Part shown: piece after piece, positions 1-6,328 of the stretch
Layout of the letters: every line of letters begins with the position of its first letter
How positions within the stretch are numbered: position 1 is the first letter of the stretch
IMG/VR virus record: IMGVR_UViG_3300025645_000460
Location: 1-23,495 of that record
Origin: a virus
Strand: one strand, 5' to 3'
DNA: 23,495 bases
Program-made: the position numbers and the translations under genes
The notes under the pieces: model-generated
What the model was told of the DNA's origin: nothing
Databases searched by the model: none
Seen by the model: only the letters and a program-made list of their open reading frames with translations

Positions 1-2
1 TC

Positions 3-296
3 ACCCTAACAGAGCAAGACTTCTCTGTTGGTGAAGGTCTACGGTCTGTAGAACGCCAGAAGAAACTTGTAGCTTCAGGTAAGTCTACAACAATGAACAG
101 CAGACACATCACAGGACATGCTGTTGACCTGTTTCCCTACCCTGTGTCGTGGGACTGGCAGTTCTTCTATCCTATTGCTGAGGCTATGAAACAAGCATCT
201 AACCAACTCGACGTGGACCTAGAGTGGGGTGGTGACTGGAAGTCCTTCCCAGACGGACCACATTTTCAACTCTCTTGGAAAGCTTACTCTAAATGA
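3..296 (+). CDS. Endolysin, M15/VanY-type peptidase, C-terminal part (5' end outside window)
   Basis: The reading frame is open to the left edge, so the true start lies before the window. The visible 97 residues carry the signature of M15 (VanY/D-Ala-D-Ala carboxypeptidase-like) zinc peptidases: SRHITGHAVDL (His35 and Asp42 counted from the first visible codon) and DGPHFQL near the C terminus, whose His would be the third metal ligand. In this family the enzyme cuts peptide bonds of the peptidoglycan stem or cross-bridge. Next to small membrane proteins and a spanin-like gene, the natural role is host lysis. The stop overlaps the next start as ATGA, so translation is probably coupled. An ATG at 93 exists, but it would cut into the conserved domain and is not the real start. 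The exact bond cleaved cannot be read from this fragment. Confidence 0.85.
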   Translation, partial: TLTEQDFSVGEGLRSVERQKKLVASGKSTTMNSRHITGHAVDLFPYPVSWDWQFFYPIAEAMKQASNQLDVDLEWGGDWKSFPDGPHFQLSWKAYSK

Positions 297-553
297 CTAC
301 TGAACCTTGGCACCTATCTAAAACTGTACCTGTAACCTTGGTCTTTGCAATTGCTATGCAGACTATTGCTCTTATTTGGTTTGTAGCTTCCTTGAATAAT
401 GCAGTAGAGTCTAACAAGGTTAGCATTATTAAGCTTGAAACTAAGACAGAAACCCTCTCCCAGATTGTCCAAGAACAGGCTATAGCTACTGCACGTATGG
501 ACGAGAATATCAAAGCTATCCGAACTGCTGTAGAGGCTATGGCTGGAAGATGA
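293..553 (+). CDS. Small membrane protein of the lysis cassette, holin or coiled-coil candidate
   Basis: The protein has 86 residues. One hydrophobic segment lies at about residues 11-31 (rich in V, L, F, I, W), followed by a charged helical tail (about 34-82) with regular hydrophobic spacing and no helix breakers, probably a coiled coil. The predicted form is an inner-membrane protein with one transmembrane helix near the N terminus. It overlaps the endolysin stop by 4 bases (ATGA) and ends in another ATGA overlap with the next gene. Position and architecture suggest a lysis role such as a holin, antiholin or i-spanin-like partner. No recognised family motif was seen, so the assignment rests on topology and context. 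Confidence 0.6.
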   Translation: MTTEPWHLSKTVPVTLVFAIAMQTIALIWFVASLNNAVESNKVSIIKLETKTETLSQIVQEQAIATARMDENIKAIRTAVEAMAGR

Positions 554-786
554 AACCTAAGACATACAAACGTGAAGTAGCTCTACTCCTATTTGTTTGG
601 CTGGCATATATTGTGGAAACTAAAGATGTTAACATTATTGAGATCTTGGTCTGGCCAGTCTTTACGTTTAGTGCTTTGGCTTTCGGTATGGATTGGTTTG
701 GTAAGTCTGACAGGGTGCGGGGCCAGTCCTCTGAGCCTTCTGACGGGCGGGGGTCCGAACGTAGCAGCGAATACACAGATAGGTAA
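550..786 (+). CDS. Two-segment membrane protein, holin candidate
   Basis: The protein has 78 residues. Two hydrophobic stretches, about residues 9-22 and 29-49, are separated by a short charged turn (ETKDVN), and a hydrophilic Ser/Arg/Glu/Asp-rich tail follows. Two close membrane spans with a polar tail fit class II holins, which release or activate the endolysin. The gene starts in an ATGA overlap with the preceding gene. Its last 161 bases also encode, in the +1 frame, the lipoprotein at 626-997, so the odd low-complexity tail (about residues 53-78) may be shaped by the overlapping frame. The holin call is inferred from topology and neighbours; the small protein at 293-553 is the other candidate. 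Confidence 0.6.
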   Translation: MKPKTYKREVALLLFVWLAYIVETKDVNIIEILVWPVFTFSALAFGMDWFGKSDRVRGQSSEPSDGRGSERSSEYTDR

Positions 787-997
787 AGAGAATAACCAGA
801 CTGTTGGAGTAGTTAGTAATACACGACCACAGATGCGTATAGAAGCTCCTGTAGATACTGTCGTACAGGATACGAGTACAACTAAGAATACTGAAGTTGA
901 CCCTCTTATGTTGTTGTTGCTTATACTAGGTTGGTTAGCCCCTAGCCCTGGTGAGATAGGCAGAAGCTTTGTAAATATGTTTAAGCGTAAATCCTAA
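626..997 (+). CDS. Lipoprotein with C-terminal membrane segment, spanin (possibly u-spanin)
   Basis: The protein has 123 residues from the ATG at 626, which has GGAA 7 bases upstream. A longer version from a TTG at 593 lacks a clear ribosome site. Residues 1-30 form a signal peptide ending in a lipobox Leu28-Thr29-Gly30-Cys31, so the mature protein should be lipid-anchored. The middle (about 38-90) is polar and includes the stretch GPNVAANTQIGKENNQTVG, which I recall from phage spanin-like lipoproteins. A second hydrophobic segment sits at about 94-106, followed by a basic KRKS end. A lipobox plus a C-terminal membrane span is the layout of unimolecular spanins (phage T1 gp11 type), which link outer and inner membranes for the last step of lysis. 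The gene overlaps the holin candidate in another frame, as Rz1 genes overlap Rz. If the hydrophobic segment does not span the membrane, it would instead be an o-spanin. Confidence 0.7.
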   Translation: MLTLLRSWSGQSLRLVLWLSVWIGLVSLTGCGASPLSLLTGGGPNVAANTQIGKENNQTVGVVSNTRPQMRIEAPVDTVVQDTSTTKNTEVDPLMLLLLILGWLAPSPGEIGRSFVNMFKRKS

Positions 998-1010
998 AGC
1001 TAAATACAAC

Positions 1011-1039
1011 TTGACAAAATACCTATTTACATGTATACC
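1011..1039 (+). promoter_or_regulatory. Sigma70-type promoter before the acyltransferase/virion block
   Basis: TTGACA at 1011-1016, a 17-base spacer and TATACC at 1034-1039, 33 bases before the gene at 1072. The -35 box is perfect and the -10 box matches 4 of 6. It lies in the 74-base gap after the lysis genes, the only gap in this stretch. Transcription should start near 1046. Confidence 0.6.
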
Positions 1040-1071
1040 TTAATGAATAAAAGCCCTTTAGGTATATACAT
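1031..1071 (+). promoter_or_regulatory. Inverted repeat that could mask the ribosome site of the acyltransferase gene
   Basis: ATGTATACCT (1031-1040) is complementary to AGGTATATACAT (1060-1071) apart from a 2-base bulge. The right arm contains the only Shine-Dalgarno-like AGG and runs up to the start codon at 1072. Transcripts reading through from the lysis genes would carry both arms. A transcript started near 1046 by the promoter at 1011-1039 would carry only the right arm and leave the ribosome site open. The pairing is seen; the switch is inferred. Confidence 0.4.
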
Positions 1072-1497
1072 ATGTACATAGATAAGTACAAGGCTATAGG
1101 GGATAGTTTAGGGTTACTAACTAAAGGTGATATACACTCTACATATACCCCTAGTGAAGTAATCTCTTATATACTACTGCCTATTAACACTAACAGATTT
1201 AGATTATACTATATAGATGAAAAGCCTATAGGTCTAATCACTTGGTGTTGGTTACCCCCAGATAAAGCCCAGCGCTTCTTGGAAGATACATATACTCCTA
1301 CTAGTAAAGACTACGAGTTGGAGAACCCTGGTGGAGACTATCAACTCTGGGGTATAGAATTTATAGCTCCCTATGGCCATGCTCTTAAGTTAATGAGAGC
1401 CATACGGAGAGAACACAAAGAACTCTATGGAACCACCTCTCAGGTCCACTTTCGTCGGTTCTATGATAGACAAAAGCTACACAGAAGGACGTTCTGA
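1072..1497 (+). CDS. HlyC-like toxin-activating lysine acyltransferase
   Basis: The protein has 141 residues and aligns by eye over its length with the RTX-toxin acyltransferase family (HlyC, ApxC), whose members move a fatty acyl chain from acyl-ACP to lysines of a protoxin. Shared landmarks in order: His22 in the DIHSTY segment, where HlyC has catalytic His23; the block RLYYIDEKPIGLITWCWL (42-61); and WGIEFIAPYGHA (93-104), matching HlyC WFIDWIAPFG. Glu96 stands where the family has its second key acidic residue, usually Asp. The protein is slightly short because the C-terminal tail of HlyC is absent. No RTX toxin gene is near; the gene runs straight into the internal-virion block (TGATG overlap), so the substrate may be a virion protein. 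Homologs of this family do occur in phages, with no role I know of. Confidence 0.8.
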   Translation: MYIDKYKAIGDSLGLLTKGDIHSTYTPSEVISYILLPINTNRFRLYYIDEKPIGLITWCWLPPDKAQRFLEDTYTPTSKDYELENPGGDYQLWGIEFIAPYGHALKLMRAIRREHKELYGTTSQVHFRRFYDRQKLHRRTF

Positions 1498-3443
1498 TGA
1501 TCTACAACCCTTTTATGCCAAACCGACACCTCCACCCTAGGGCTTCTGGTCTTATCGCTTATGGCGGGGGTGGAGGTAAGTCTGCTGCTCAGAAGGCTGC
1601 GGATAAAGCTATTGCTGATGCCAAGGCTGCTGCTGATAGGGTGGCAGCTAAGAAGGCTGCTGATGCCAAGGCTGCTGCTGATGCTGAAGCTAAAAGACTT
1701 GCTGATATTAAAGCTGCTGAAGCTGCTGCCATAGCTAAGACTGCTGCGGATGCTGCTGCTATTAAAAAGGCCAGAGCTGAACAGACAGCTAGTGGTGCGT
1801 CTGTTCTAATAAACAAAGCTATGACGGACCCTACTTCACTAGCTGAGAAGGCCGATGTAGCTACAATGAGTGCAGCTGCTCCTGGTACAAATATTGCAAG
1901 TGGCGCTGGGCAACTCACTGGAGCAGCACCTGCAGCTACTACTGCTCAATCTTTGTTGGCACCTGGTGTAGCCGCCGATACTGCTATTGGTACGTCTACA
2001 TATGAAGCTGCCACCACGCAAGAGGGTGTTACGGATGCTCTTACTGGACTAGAGGCTGCACAGGGTGAAGTATCTAAGGAAGCCCAAGTACAAGCTGCAA
2101 CTATGGAACCCTCTACTACTGCTGTGTCAGACCTTACTGCTGCACAGGGTGAAGCTGTTCTTATGGACAATCCTGTACAACGTGAGATCCAAGCTGGTGA
2201 GCTTATCTCTGGTACAGCTGATGCTGCTAAAGCTACTGCGTTTAATGAGCAGATCCAAGCAGCACAAGCAACACCTAGTGTACAAGCTACTGTTAAAGGT
2301 CAGCTAGACACACTCATGCAAGACTTTGAGGGTGGAGAAACACCACCTTGGGCTGCTGGTGCACTTCGTAATGCTACCGCACAGATGTCTGCTCGTGGCC
2401 TTGGTGCTTCTAGTATGGCTGGTCAGGCCCTAGTACAGGCTGCAATGGAAGCTGCAATGCCTATCGCTATGGCAGATGCACAGACACAAGCACAGTTTGA
2501 AGCACAGAACCTTAGCAATAGACAACAGAGAGCTATGCTAGCAGCGGAACAACGTGCTGCTTTCATGGGCCAAGAGTTTGATCAGCAATTCCAAGCTAAA
2601 GTACAGAATGCTTCAAAGATCTCTGATGTAGCTAACATGAACTTTACAGCTGAACAGCAAGTGGCTCTAGAGAACTCCCGTGCTGCTAATACCATGAACT
2701 TGAATAACCTGTCTAACCGTCAGGCACTTGTCATGGGTGAAGCTGCCGCTATTGCTCAGCTTGAGACACAGAACCTTAGTAACCAGCAACAGGCAGCTGT
2801 ACAGAATGCTCAGGCCTTCTTGCAGATGGATATGACTAACCTAGCTAACGATCAACAGACAGCTATGTTTAAGTCTCAGTCTGTAATTCAGTCTATCCTG
2901 ACAGACTCTGCTGCTACTAATGCTGCAAGACAGTTTAACACTTCATCTGAAAACCAGACTAAGCAGTTCATGGCTAACCTTACAACACAAGTAAGCCAGT
3001 TCAACAATACACAGATGAATGCCATGAACCAGTTTAACGCTGGTGAAGCTAATGCTATGTCCCAGTTTAGATCAACAATGGATAACCAGCGTGATATGTT
3101 TAACGCTCAGAACTCCCTTGTTGTACAGCAAGCTAATGCTCAATGGGCCCAGAACGTAAACACGCTTAATACTGCTGCACAGAACGAGGCTAACACTGCC
3201 TTTGCACTGTCAGCTAATGCTATGACTTCCACTGCTCTTGATGCTGCACTACAGCGGGAGAGAGACTTAATGTCCTTTTCCTTTGCAGCTAGTGAGTCTT
3301 CTGCAGATAGGGCTACACAAGTTGCTCTACAGAAGCTGTCAGCGAAACAACAAGCAGAACTAGCTGACAACATTGGTAAGGGTAAGCTGACTGCTGTTGC
3401 GGTTGAGAAGGGCCTCGAATGGGCTTTGAGTGGTGGTTGGTGA
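1497..3443 (+). CDS. Ala/Gln-rich helical internal virion or tail protein
   Basis: The protein has 648 residues. A Gly run with Lys28 (YGGGGGKSAAQ) is followed by an Ala/Lys/Asp-rich stretch (about 28-110) that should be one long helix. A Thr/Ala/Gln region and a short 'GGETPPWAAGALRNA' linker (about 279-293) come next. From residue 338 to about 579 the protein has a 22-residue periodicity rich in Gln, Asn and Ala, with the recurring start NLSNxQQ. No enzyme motif was seen. Its place at the head of a block with a lytic transglycosylase and two large helical proteins resembles the T7 gp14-gp15-gp16 ejection-protein set, so it is probably packaged and ejected with the DNA. It overlaps the acyltransferase stop by one base and is followed by a promoter. 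Assignment to gp14 is by position only. Confidence 0.7.
   Translation: MIYNPFMPNRHLHPRASGLIAYGGGGGKSAAQKAADKAIADAKAAADRVAAKKAADAKAAADAEAKRLADIKAAEAAAIAKTAADAAAIKKARAEQTASGASVLINKAMTDPTSLAEKADVATMSAAAPGTNIASGAGQLTGAAPAATTAQSLLAPGVAADTAIGTSTYEAATTQEGVTDALTGLEAAQGEVSKEAQVQAATMEPSTTAVSDLTAAQGEAVLMDNPVQREIQAGELISGTADAAKATAFNEQIQAAQATPSVQATVKGQLDTLMQDFEGGETPPWAAGALRNATAQMSARGLGASSMAGQALVQAAMEAAMPIAMADAQTQAQFEAQNLSNRQQRAMLAAEQRAAFMGQEFDQQFQAKVQNASKISDVANMNFTAEQQVALENSRAANTMNLNNLSNRQALVMGEAAAIAQLETQNLSNQQQAAVQNAQAFLQMDMTNLANDQQTAMFKSQSVIQSILTDSAATNAARQFNTSSENQTKQFMANLTTQVSQFNNTQMNAMNQFNAGEANAMSQFRSTMDNQRDMFNAQNSLVVQQANAQWAQNVNTLNTAAQNEANTAFALSANAMTSTALDAALQRERDLMSFSFAASESSADRATQVALQKLSAKQQAELADNIGKGKLTAVAVEKGLEWALSGGW
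2508..3233 (+). repeat. 66-base (22-residue) tandem repeat array inside the virion protein
   Basis: Six consecutive units of exactly 22 codons begin at 2508, 2574, 2640, 2706, 2772 and 2838. They start with NLSNRQQ, EFDQQFQ, NFTAEQQ, NLSNRQA, NLSNQQQ and NLANDQQ. A weaker 22-residue phase, marked by recurring Phe, Gln and Asn, continues for about five more units to 3233. Twenty-two residues equals two hendecads (11+11), the period of a nearly straight or slightly right-handed coiled coil. DNA identity between units is modest, so this is an old protein repeat and not a recent DNA duplication. Confidence 0.75.
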
Positions 3444-3470
3444 TAATACACAATCAAATACCTAAGCTTA

Positions 3471-3499
3471 TTGACACTACTACTATGGACATGTATAAT
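3471..3499 (+). promoter_or_regulatory. Perfect-consensus sigma70 promoter overlapping the next start codon
   Basis: TTGACA at 3471-3476, a 17-base spacer and TATAAT at 3494-3499. Both boxes match the consensus fully. The -10 box overlaps the ATG at 3498-3500, so a transcript starting near 3506 would begin inside the transglycosylase gene. It could serve the genes from 4432 on, or a shorter product of the same gene. It shares ACATGTATA with the promoter at 1011-1039. Confidence 0.7.
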
Positions 3500-4418
3500 G
3501 TATAAAAACAACTTAAACAACATTAGAACGATAGCAGATCGGATTGTAGACGCTGTTCAGGTGGATGAGTCTTCTGTTAAACAGATGTCGGACATTAGGC
3601 AAGGCTTGATGTCTCGTGCAGCTAGTACAGGCCAACGTAATACTTCTGAAGTAACTAGCCTTATGGAAGAAACAGAGAGTACATCTCAAGGTTCTGCTGA
3701 CAAGATGAACAGTATGCTAGCTGGTTATATTAACAGTATGCGTACAGAGAGCCAAGTCAACAGTGAGACTATCGGTCTTCAACCTATGAATGCTAGTTAC
3801 ACTGCTATTGTAGAAGACTCTAGTCAGTCAGGTAGACCTCAATCTCGTACGGGTAGAGTTACAAATGCGCCAGAAGAGATTAAGATGGTCATCAATGATG
3901 CTGCTATTTCCTATGATGTAGACCCTAATTACTTGCTTGGTTTAGCTAAGTCTGAGTCTAGCTTTAATCCCAATGCACAGGCTGAAACATCCTCTGCTGG
4001 TGGTTTGTTCCAGTTCCTAGACAGTACTTGGTTAGAAACAGTTAAGAAGCACAAGGTAGCAGCTGGTATCCCTGTAGACTCCATGTCTAACGCTGAGTTG
4101 TTAGCACTAAAGAAAGACCCTGCCCTCAACTCTATGATGGGTGCAGCCCTTGCTTCTGATAATGCTAATTCTATTCGTCAGAGTTTTGAACGGGAGCCTA
4201 GCTCTGCAGATCTATACGCTTACCACCACTTTGGTCCAACAGGTGGTCGCCAGGTCTTGGAAGGCTTGCAGACTAACCCTAATGGGCTTGCCGCTAATCT
4301 CTTGGGTCAAAAGGTTGTTACCGCCAATAGAAACATCTTCTACAAGGGTGGGGATCGTAGCAAACCACGTACTGTAAGAGAGCTCCACTCTTTGCTTGGC
4401 TTTAAAGTCGGATCTTAA
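3498..4418 (+). CDS. Lytic transglycosylase, virion-associated
   Basis: The protein has 306 residues from the ATG at 3498. An upstream TTG at 3471 is part of the promoter -35 box and was rejected. Residues 1-105 are polar and helical with no motif. From about 125 the soluble lytic transglycosylase fold is clear: the block LAKSESSFNPNA carries catalytic Glu153, followed by SSAGGLFQFLDSTW, the usual G-L-x-Q-F motif, and later YHHFGPTGG. Such enzymes cleave the MurNAc-GlcNAc bond and form 1,6-anhydro ends. In podoviruses the activity travels in the virion and opens a hole in the cell wall for DNA entry. T7 carries it at the N terminus of gp16, whereas here it is a separate gene. A weak ribosome site (GGAC, 3487-3490) precedes the start, and the gap to the next gene is short. 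Confidence 0.85.
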   Translation: MYKNNLNNIRTIADRIVDAVQVDESSVKQMSDIRQGLMSRAASTGQRNTSEVTSLMEETESTSQGSADKMNSMLAGYINSMRTESQVNSETIGLQPMNASYTAIVEDSSQSGRPQSRTGRVTNAPEEIKMVINDAAISYDVDPNYLLGLAKSESSFNPNAQAETSSAGGLFQFLDSTWLETVKKHKVAAGIPVDSMSNAELLALKKDPALNSMMGAALASDNANSIRQSFEREPSSADLYAYHHFGPTGGRQVLEGLQTNPNGLAANLLGQKVVTANRNIFYKGGDRSKPRTVRELHSLLGFKVGS

Positions 4419-4431
4419 AAGGTAGAATACT

Positions 4432-4977
4432 ATGCAAGATAAACTATTCACTGCACCCATCCCAGGACAGTCCTTGACGGATGAACCGCAGAACAGACCT
4501 TATGAGCGTCCTCCTGAGACTGTTGACCCTGAGGACGCCCTACAACGGCATATCTCACGCATTAATAAACCAGAGGTTCTGGACAACGTGTTGGACTTGA
4601 TGGAGATGGGTATCCCTATTAATGTACTAACAGAGTCTATGCTGACCTCTGCTGTTATGGCGGGTATTCACACTGTCCCTATTAGCATGATCATTGCACC
4701 TGTAATTCATGAGCAGCTACTCACTATCGCTAAAGAAGCTGGTATTAGTTATACAGAAGGCTTTGAAGAAGACACTGCTGCTAAGCAAGAGAAAGAACGT
4801 ACTATGCTTAGCCTTAAGCTAAAGAAAGCTCTTGGTACTACACCTACAGAAGAGCAAGATGAAGGCTTTGCTTTGGCTACAGAAGTATCACAGATTATGG
4901 AAGAACCTACTGAGGAAGCTGTACCAGCAATGGAAGCTACACCTGAGAGTGGCAACCTTATGAGCAGGAGAGTATAA
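4432..4977 (+). CDS. Virion-associated protein of unknown function
   Basis: The protein has 181 residues, starting 13 bases after the transglycosylase with AAAGGTAG as ribosome site. The N-terminal part (1-40) is Pro-rich (PIPGQSLTDEP, ERPPETVDPEDAL). A central region (about 45-110) mixes helices with a hydrophobic stretch containing MGIPINVLTESML and SMIIAPVIHEQL, and the C-terminal part (about 115-181) is acidic and probably disordered. No signal peptide and no catalytic motif were seen. The position, between the transglycosylase and two larger helical proteins, suggests a structural or ejection protein or a chaperone for one. I recall similar small proteins in the same place in marine podoviruses but know no function. 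Confidence 0.65.
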   Translation: MQDKLFTAPIPGQSLTDEPQNRPYERPPETVDPEDALQRHISRINKPEVLDNVLDLMEMGIPINVLTESMLTSAVMAGIHTVPISMIIAPVIHEQLLTIAKEAGISYTEGFEEDTAAKQEKERTMLSLKLKKALGTTPTEEQDEGFALATEVSQIMEEPTEEAVPAMEATPESGNLMSRRV

Positions 4978-4979
4978 TT

Positions 4980-6320
4980 ATGGCAGGTTTCTGGGCAGGT
5001 TTTGGTACAGAGTTAGCTACCAATATTAAAGAACGTGACATCTTTATTCGTGAAGAGACAGCTAGACGCCAAGATTACTTGATGCGTACAGGCTTACCAG
5101 CACGTATGAAGATTCAACAACAGATGGAGTCTGACCTATCTGTAATCAAGGATGCTCAAGCGTTGGGCTTCTCTGAGCGTACAGCAACAGCCCTGTATAA
5201 TGCAGGTCAACTGGATAGTGCAATAGGTGTTCTTACTTCTGGTAACGCCCCTGCTGATTACGTCAACACTGTTGTAACCTTTGCACAGGATAATGCTGGT
5301 GAACTCTCTGCTGAAGAAGCTGTTAAGAGAGCCTATGCTGCTGGTCTGGGTGGTAACATCAATGCTAATGAACCTGAAGGCCAACGCCAAGGTTTCTTTG
5401 AGGCTATGTTCTCGCTTAACCCACAGAAAGCTGTAGAGCAATCTATGGCCGGGTTTGATATTGGTGGCATTGGTCAGGCTGAACTTACTGCTGCTATTGG
5501 TTTTGCTGGCCCTAGTCGTAATGCTGTGCCTGGCGCAAGGTATAACCCAACATCAGGTTATTCTATGGATCAGAGTGAAGAGCGTAGAGCAAGGACTATG
5601 ATTGGCAACGTGATTGCCAGCTACATCCCAGAGGGTCTATTCACTCAGACTAACTCTATGGGGTACACGGTCACATTGTTTAATGCTGATAATGCCGCTC
5701 AGCTACAGAATCTAGAAAGCATAGCTGTTGCCGCATATGATAGACTCAGAAGAGTTGGTGTGGATGGTAAAGGTGTTGGCATGTCTCACGGAGAGGCTAA
5801 TGCGGTAATCAATGAAGTCCTATCCCAGAACCGTATTGAAGACGGGACTGACCTAGACCTTGCAGCAGCAGGTAGCGCATTTGATGTTATTGGTATACAG
5901 TCTGCTGACACAGTACCTGATGGCGTAGATCCAGATGCCACTGCTACTAGTGTTACTATGCCTGAAGTTAAGGTTACTCCTCTGCCTTCTGTAGAGGAAA
6001 CGGCTCAAGCGGCTATCTTGGAATCTGAGCTAAGCAATAGTGTCGGTACTGCTTATAGCATAGGCTCCTCCTTGCGTGAAGCTAGGCTTTCGGGTAACGA
6101 GTTAGAGGATACTATTAACCAGACGGTAGAACGTGAGCGGGAGAAGCGTAAGGATAGTCTGAGTGAAGACGAACTAGAACTACACTTGGAACAATATGAG
6201 GCTGCTCTGCGTGGTAAGAGACCTACTCAACTAGAAGAGGCCTCCACCCAAGAACCTCAAGAACCTGGTAGTAATACCGCAGGATTTGACATTACAGCAT
6301 TAGACGCTATAAAACAATAG
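4980..6320 (+). CDS. Putative internal virion (ejection) protein, 446 residues
   Basis: The gene begins two bases after the previous stop, with AGGAGAG as ribosome site. The N-terminal segment MAGFWAGFGTEL (1-12) is hydrophobic and amphipathic. A long helical region (13-150) rich in Ala, Gln and Glu follows, then a Gly/Ala-rich middle, a low-complexity Thr/Val/Pro/Asp segment (about 305-345) and a strongly charged helix (about 370-415) with Glu/Arg repeats. No motif of an enzyme family was seen. Between the transglycosylase and the 1116-residue protein it occupies the place of T7 gp15, which lines the DNA ejection channel. That role is inferred from order and composition only. It is followed after 8 bases by the next gene. 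Confidence 0.65.
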   Translation: MAGFWAGFGTELATNIKERDIFIREETARRQDYLMRTGLPARMKIQQQMESDLSVIKDAQALGFSERTATALYNAGQLDSAIGVLTSGNAPADYVNTVVTFAQDNAGELSAEEAVKRAYAAGLGGNINANEPEGQRQGFFEAMFSLNPQKAVEQSMAGFDIGGIGQAELTAAIGFAGPSRNAVPGARYNPTSGYSMDQSEERRARTMIGNVIASYIPEGLFTQTNSMGYTVTLFNADNAAQLQNLESIAVAAYDRLRRVGVDGKGVGMSHGEANAVINEVLSQNRIEDGTDLDLAAAGSAFDVIGIQSADTVPDGVDPDATATSVTMPEVKVTPLPSVEETAQAAILESELSNSVGTAYSIGSSLREARLSGNELEDTINQTVEREREKRKDSLSEDELELHLEQYEAALRGKRPTQLEEASTQEPQEPGSNTAGFDITALDAIKQ

Positions 6321-6328
6321 GTAAGCAC

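Noticed and set aside
593-625. Longer start for the spanin gene at a TTG
   Set aside because: No ribosome site precedes it, and the ATG at 626 has GGAA at good spacing and gives a normal lipoprotein signal peptide.
1589-1918. Long Ala/Ser-rich frame on the minus strand opposite the virion protein
   Set aside because: It mirrors the GCT/GCA-rich coding strand and has no ribosome site or neighbour support.
3471-3497. Start of the transglycosylase gene at the TTG at 3471
   Set aside because: This TTG is the first codon-like part of a perfect -35 box, and the ATG at 3498 gives a sensible protein.
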